Assembly (NCBI GenBank): GCA_043819345.1
Contig: JBDREX010000007.1
Location: forward strand, 62,001-126,000
Reading direction: 5' to 3'
DNA length: 64,000 nucleotides
Source of the DNA: CAYRDK01 sp043819345
GTDB lineage: Bacteria; Omnitrophota; Gorgyraeia; Velamenicoccales; Velamenicoccaceae
Shown: piece by piece, positions 63,571 through 64,000 of the stretch
Layout of the letters: every line of letters begins with the position of its first letter
How positions within the stretch are numbered: the first letter of the stretch is position 1
Notes under the pieces: model-generated
Seen by the model: the letters and a program-made list of their open reading frames with translations, nothing else
The model's database searches: none
What the model was told of the DNA's origin: nothing
Translations under genes and position numbers: made by a program

Positions 63571-64000
63571 ATGAGAAATAAGATAAAAATCTTTACACCC
63601 TTACGAGAGATTGAAGAGATATTGCCACTGGTGAAATATGGAGCTGATGCCTTTTTTTTAGGTTTCGGCGCCAATAAAAACATTAAAGACGTAAATAGTT
63701 TAAACCTAAGGCCCTTTAACGATGCCAATTTTACTTCACGCGCTAAACTAAAGGACGCCCTCAAAATAATAAACAGTTTAAATAAAGAGAGTTATTTGTG
63801 CTTAAACAATGATTTTTATACGGATCCCGAATTTGAAGCGGTATTTAAATTACTAGAAAACATTAGCAGGTTGTTAACAGGTGTAGTTGTTAGCGATTTC
63901 TTGTTAATGAAAAAAATCAAAGAGACCTATGGTTACTTAAAAATTTCAGCAAGCACTAGAGCAAAGATCTGTAACTCTCAAAGTGTCAAATTCTATCTTA
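63571..64000 (+). CDS. Peptidase U32 family protein, N-terminal part
   Basis: The frame is open from the ATG at 63571 to the right edge (143 codons), so the gene is truncated by the window. It shows KIFTPLREIEEILPLVKYGADAFFLGFG (split as KIFTPLREIEEI and YGADAFFLGFG), YLCLNNDFYTDPEF, GVVVSDFLLMKKIK and SASTRAKICNSQSVKF. These match the N-terminal barrel of U32/UbiU/TrhP-type proteins. Members are proteases or iron-sulfur hydroxylases; the cysteines that would decide lie outside. It starts 12 nt after the 1152-aa gene and is probably co-transcribed with it. Confidence 0.82.
   Translation, partial: MRNKIKIFTPLREIEEILPLVKYGADAFFLGFGANKNIKDVNSLNLRPFNDANFTSRAKLKDALKIINSLNKESYLCLNNDFYTDPEFEAVFKLLENISRLLTGVVVSDFLLMKKIKETYGYLKISASTRAKICNSQSVKFYL

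Overview
The window reads as a contiguous piece of a Gram-negative-type bacterial chromosome of low G+C. Every gene I can support lies on the + strand, mostly in tight operons with 1-35 nt overlaps. Heptose-phosphatase-like, lipid-core-type glycosyltransferase and O-antigen-ligase genes imply an outer membrane or surface glycan. The wealth of cobalamin-dependent radical SAM enzymes, the giant glycan clusters and the exported TTYYPAP-type protein suggest an uncultured lineage such as Candidatus Omnitrophota. That placement is an inference from gene content; no rRNA or ribosomal protein marker is present.

Region 1 (1-23.3 kb) is a surface-glycan locus. It opens with a carbamoyltransferase / SxtJ / DUF5989 / SGNH-hydrolase cassette, followed by two GT4 glycosyltransferases. 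Four B12-binding-type radical SAM enzymes, one SPASM-type radical SAM protein and an SDR epimerase are interleaved. GDP-mannose 4,6-dehydratase, an FkbM methyltransferase and GDP-L-fucose synthase come next, then GT-C-like polytopic membrane proteins and a large exported protein. Region 2 (23.4-30.9 kb) adds a DUF3108 protein, a YdjC-type deacetylase, a GNAT-like protein, a DegT aminotransferase, a WaaE-like GT2, a GmhB-like phosphatase and a diacylglycerol glycosyltransferase-like GT28.

Region 3 (31-37.3 kb) is housekeeping: a PriA whose helicase motifs have decayed, Fmt, two tandem GalT paralogues (the first lacking the nucleophilic histidine) and GAPDH, closed by a strong hairpin terminator. 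Region 4 (37.5-46.1 kb) is a complete MoxR-DUF58-Bat (A to E) operon. 4-alpha-glucanotransferase and an O-antigen ligase/polymerase follow (46.1-49.2 kb).

Region 5 (49.3-64 kb) is the most unusual part. It is a His-Xaa-Ser (Hxs) type peptide-modification locus: HxsD, a 66-aa HxsD-like protein, the radical SAM/SPASM maturase HxsB, a Cys-rich exported protein and the short His-Xaa-Ser repeat protein HxsA. Instead of a classical HxsC it continues into a run of radical SAM proteins built from two recurring types, here called A and B. They occur as A-B pairs, as a B12-type + A fusion of 849 aa, and as an 1152-aa protein joining a B-type radical SAM domain, a second radical-SAM/DUF512-like half, a GT2 glycosyltransferase and a methyltransferase. 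A U32-peptidase-family gene runs off the right edge. This looks like an expanded, possibly undescribed maturation system for a His/Ser-rich precursor; its chemistry is unknown.

No tRNA, rRNA, CRISPR array, insertion sequence or convincing minus-strand gene was seen, and no gene-free gap exceeds 300 nt.
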